Below the pieces are notes generated by a model that searched no databases, had not been told where the DNA came from, and saw only the letters and a program-made list of their open reading frames with translations. Both the position numbers and the translations under genes were made by a program. A stretch of 6,584 bases of DNA from JBBRMQ01 sp038230775 (lineage in GTDB: Bacteria > Acidobacteriota > Thermoanaerobaculia > Gp7-AA8): positions 1-6,584 of the forward strand of contig JBBRMQ010000236.1 in assembly GCA_038230775.1 (NCBI GenBank), given 5' to 3'. Positions within the stretch are counted from its first letter, which is position 1, and each line of letters opens with the position of its first letter. Positions 5,043 through 6,584 of this stretch are shown here, one piece after another.

Positions 5043-5807
5043 ATGAAACACTTCATCGCCATCCTGCTTCTGCTCTGCGCGACGACCGTCGTGGCCCAGG
5101 AAAAGAAAGACGACGACTTCAACACCGTCCGCGAATTCAAGAACAAGGTCTTCGAGCTGCACAACCGCGATCCTCGCGATCTCTTCAATTCACTCAAGCT
5201 TCTCGGGAGCGGTTTCAAAGGATCGGGAATCAACATCAATCAGGAGCTGCGAACGATCACCGTCCGAGATTTTCCGGAGAATGTCGCGGCGATCGAGGAT
5301 GCGATCAAGCGTCTCGACCAGCCCGCCGCGGCGGAGCCGGACATCGAGCTGAAGATCTCGGTGCTCATCGGATCGAAGACGCCGCTCGCGGGCGCGGCGA
5401 TTCCGGACGAGCTCGCGCCGGTCGTCAAGCAGTTGCAGACCGCGCTTCGTTATTCGCACTACGGCCTGATGACGGCGACGATCCAGCGCACGCGGTCGGG
5501 TCGCGGCGTCGAAGGCTCCGGCGTCGCCGAACCGACTCTTCTCGGCATGACGGCGCAGGAATCGCGCCCGATCATGTACAGCTACAACTTGAACGGAATC
5601 ACGATTGCCCCGGGCGCTATCGGCGTCAGCAACTTCAAGTTCTCGATGCGAATCCCGATCAACATCGGCCGGGGCGAGATTCAGTATCAGGCCGTAGGGT
5701 TCGAGACGCCCGTCTCGCTCAAGCCGAACGAGAAAGTGGTGATCGGGACGACCACGATGGGGGAGAAGGCGCTGATCGTCGTGGTCACCGCAACCGTCGG
5801 CAAGTAG
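5043..5807 (+). CDS. Small exported protein with a secretin-N-like domain
   Basis: 254 residues. The signal peptide is MKHFIAILLLLCATTVVA, cut before QEKKDDD. Residues 35-94 (KVFELHNRDPRDLFNSLKLL ... ELRTITVRDFPENVAAIEDA ... RLDQP) have the beta-alpha-beta-beta-alpha order and the 'i.V.d.p..v..I...i..LD' ending of secretin N-domains. Residues about 101-250 are mostly beta strands. They include an EIQYQAVGFETPVSLKPNEK stretch (212-231) then VVIGTTTMGEKALIVVVTATV (232-252), weakly like the end of a secretin domain ('dGe.vvIGG...ellivvTarv'). The protein is far shorter than a channel-forming secretin and I see no full pore region, so it is probably a soluble or outer-membrane-associated periplasmic protein. 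It follows the candidate anti-sigma gene by 9 bases. A role as sensor or effector of the sigma system is inference. The secretin-N relationship is a pattern match by eye. Confidence 0.7.
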   Translation: MKHFIAILLLLCATTVVAQEKKDDDFNTVREFKNKVFELHNRDPRDLFNSLKLLGSGFKGSGININQELRTITVRDFPENVAAIEDAIKRLDQPAAAEPDIELKISVLIGSKTPLAGAAIPDELAPVVKQLQTALRYSHYGLMTATIQRTRSGRGVEGSGVAEPTLLGMTAQESRPIMYSYNLNGITIAPGAIGVSNFKFSMRIPINIGRGEIQYQAVGFETPVSLKPNEKVVIGTTTMGEKALIVVVTATVGK

Positions 5808-5819
5808 ACACGCCAGGGC

Positions 5820-5871
5820 CAACGTCATATCGTTTTCCGGACCCATTCAAACAGGAGGCGATATGACGTTG
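5820..5871 (+). promoter_or_regulatory. Hairpin sequestering the Shine-Dalgarno and start codon of the beta-propeller gene
   Basis: CAACGTCATATCG (5820-5832) and CGATATGACGTTG (5859-5871) are a perfect 13-base inverted repeat. The right arm contains the start ATG (5863-5865). In RNA the stem extends by five pairs, mostly G-U: 5833-5837 with 5854-5858. This covers AGGAGG (5853-5858) except its first base and leaves a 16-base loop (5838-5853). Both signals needed for initiation would be hidden. The 5' arm starts 12 bases after the stop of the preceding gene, within reach of a terminating ribosome, so translation of the upstream gene could open it. The symmetry could alternatively be a DNA-binding site. 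Confidence 0.65.
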
Positions 5872-6584
5872 AACGGCCGCAGGACCGCTGTCTGGATTGC
5901 TCTTTCTTGTTTGTGTGTCATGCAAGCGCTCGCCGCCGAACGGCGCGCCGCGATTCTCGATCGCGGCGGCAAGTCGCTGACGATCGTCGATGCCGCGAGC
6001 GGAGCAACCATCGCAAGGATTCCTCTGGCCGACCCGCCGCGCGCGCTGTACATGGACCCGCGCGGCCGGAAGCTGCTTCTCGTCAGCCGCGGCGAAGGCT
6101 CGGCGAGTTTCTGGACCAGCACGTTTCATCCGAAGACGAAGTCCTCGGCCGTGGTGATCGATGCGGTGACGCTCAAGCCCGCGGCGCGCGCCGAGCTCGG
6201 ATGGGATGTCGCCGATCCGGTCTTCTCGGCGGACGGCAGCACGGCATTCATCCTGACGCCCGGCGTGGCGAGCGATAAGCCGGCGGAGAATCTGCCGGCC
6301 GAGTTGATGCGGATCGAGCTCGCGACGGGGGAGGTTTCCAAACGGGTGGCGTTGGATCGGGCGGCCAAGTCCGTCGCGCTCAGCGGAGACGCGTCGACGG
6401 CGCTGGTCTGGTTTGGCCCGGCGAGAAAGGGAGGCCAGGCGGAATTGCGGTTGTACGACGCGAAGTCCCTCGAAGCGCGCAACACGATCGCGATCGACGG
6501 CGCTCCAGACTCGCCGATCGTGCCACCAACCGGCGATTCGGTCTATCTCCTCGAGAGTCGCAGTGGCCGCCTGTCGGTCGTCTC
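5863..6584 (+). CDS. Exported beta-propeller (YVTN/WD40-like) protein, 3' truncated by the window
   Basis: Open from ATG 5863 to the window end (240 complete codons, no stop). AGGAGG precedes the ATG by four bases. The signal peptide includes VWIALSCLCVMQALA, with a cut near residue 24. Repeated blades of about 40-55 residues follow, each with 'strand-D-x-x-(S/T)' then 'P..S.DG...a.v'. The visible blades are LTIVDAASGATIARI...MDPRGRKLLLVSRG (39-76), VVIDAVTLKPAARAELG...FSADGSTAFILTPG (97-134), LMRIELATGEVSKRVAL...SGDASTALVWFG (148-185) and LRLYDAKSLEARNTIAI...PTGDSVYLLE (195-231), with a fifth starting. Such propellers bind proteins or ligands in the periplasm or at the surface; no enzymatic motif is visible. 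It lies 55 bases after the secretin-N-like gene, probably as the fourth cistron of the sigma operon, with its own translational control. Confidence 0.8.
   Translation, partial: MTLNGRRTAVWIALSCLCVMQALAAERRAAILDRGGKSLTIVDAASGATIARIPLADPPRALYMDPRGRKLLLVSRGEGSASFWTSTFHPKTKSSAVVIDAVTLKPAARAELGWDVADPVFSADGSTAFILTPGVASDKPAENLPAELMRIELATGEVSKRVALDRAAKSVALSGDASTALVWFGPARKGGQAELRLYDAKSLEARNTIAIDGAPDSPIVPPTGDSVYLLESRSGRLSVV

Noticed and set aside
4293..5162. Minus-strand open frame of 289 codons opposite the sigma and membrane protein genes
   Set aside because: It crosses three well-supported coupled genes with Shine-Dalgarno sites and has no recognisable motif; it is a shadow.

Overview
The window is GC-rich, densely coding DNA. 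It looks like the chromosome of a Gram-negative soil-type bacterium, and Acidobacteriota or a relative is my best guess. The grounds are a signal-peptide-bearing Dcp-type M3 peptidase, an exported L,D-transpeptidase of the YkuD_2 type, and an ECF sigma operon with secretin-like and beta-propeller envelope proteins. The taxonomic guess is inference only. No tRNA, rRNA, CRISPR array or insertion sequence is visible.

Left part (1-1141). The C-terminal 32 codons of a plus-strand protein, probably an ABC-F ATPase, end at 99. A large REP-like inverted pair (124-237) separates them from a two-gene toxin-antitoxin-like operon read leftward. That operon is a Phd/YefM-type antitoxin (737-1063, minus) overlapping by ATGA a small MNT-fold nucleotidyltransferase (264-740, minus). 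Its promoter is recognisable, and a palindrome plus helically phased direct repeats sit over the -10/start region as a likely autoregulatory operator. The partner combination is not the usual one for Phd/YefM antitoxins.

Middle (1113-4012). A plus-strand exported L,D-transpeptidase (1155-1814) is driven by a promoter that shares its -35 zone with the antitoxin promoter. It converges on a minus-strand periplasmic peptidyl-dipeptidase of family M3 (1943-4012). Between them lies a strong hairpin (1897-1932) with a diverged direct copy of part of itself.

Right part (4060-6584). A plus-strand operon divergent from the peptidase gene holds four genes in order: ECF sigma factor, single-pass membrane protein (candidate anti-sigma), small exported protein with a secretin-N-like domain, and exported beta-propeller protein running off the window. 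The first three are tightly coupled (4-base overlap, then a 9-base gap). The fourth is preceded by a perfect 13-base inverted repeat whose right arm contains the start codon. With G-U pairs the predicted RNA stem also covers the Shine-Dalgarno sequence, so translation of this gene is probably controlled. The layout (cytoplasmic sigma, inner-membrane regulator, periplasmic secretin-N-like protein) recalls FecI-FecR-FecA signalling without the outer-membrane transporter. That comparison is the main hypothesis of this annotation.
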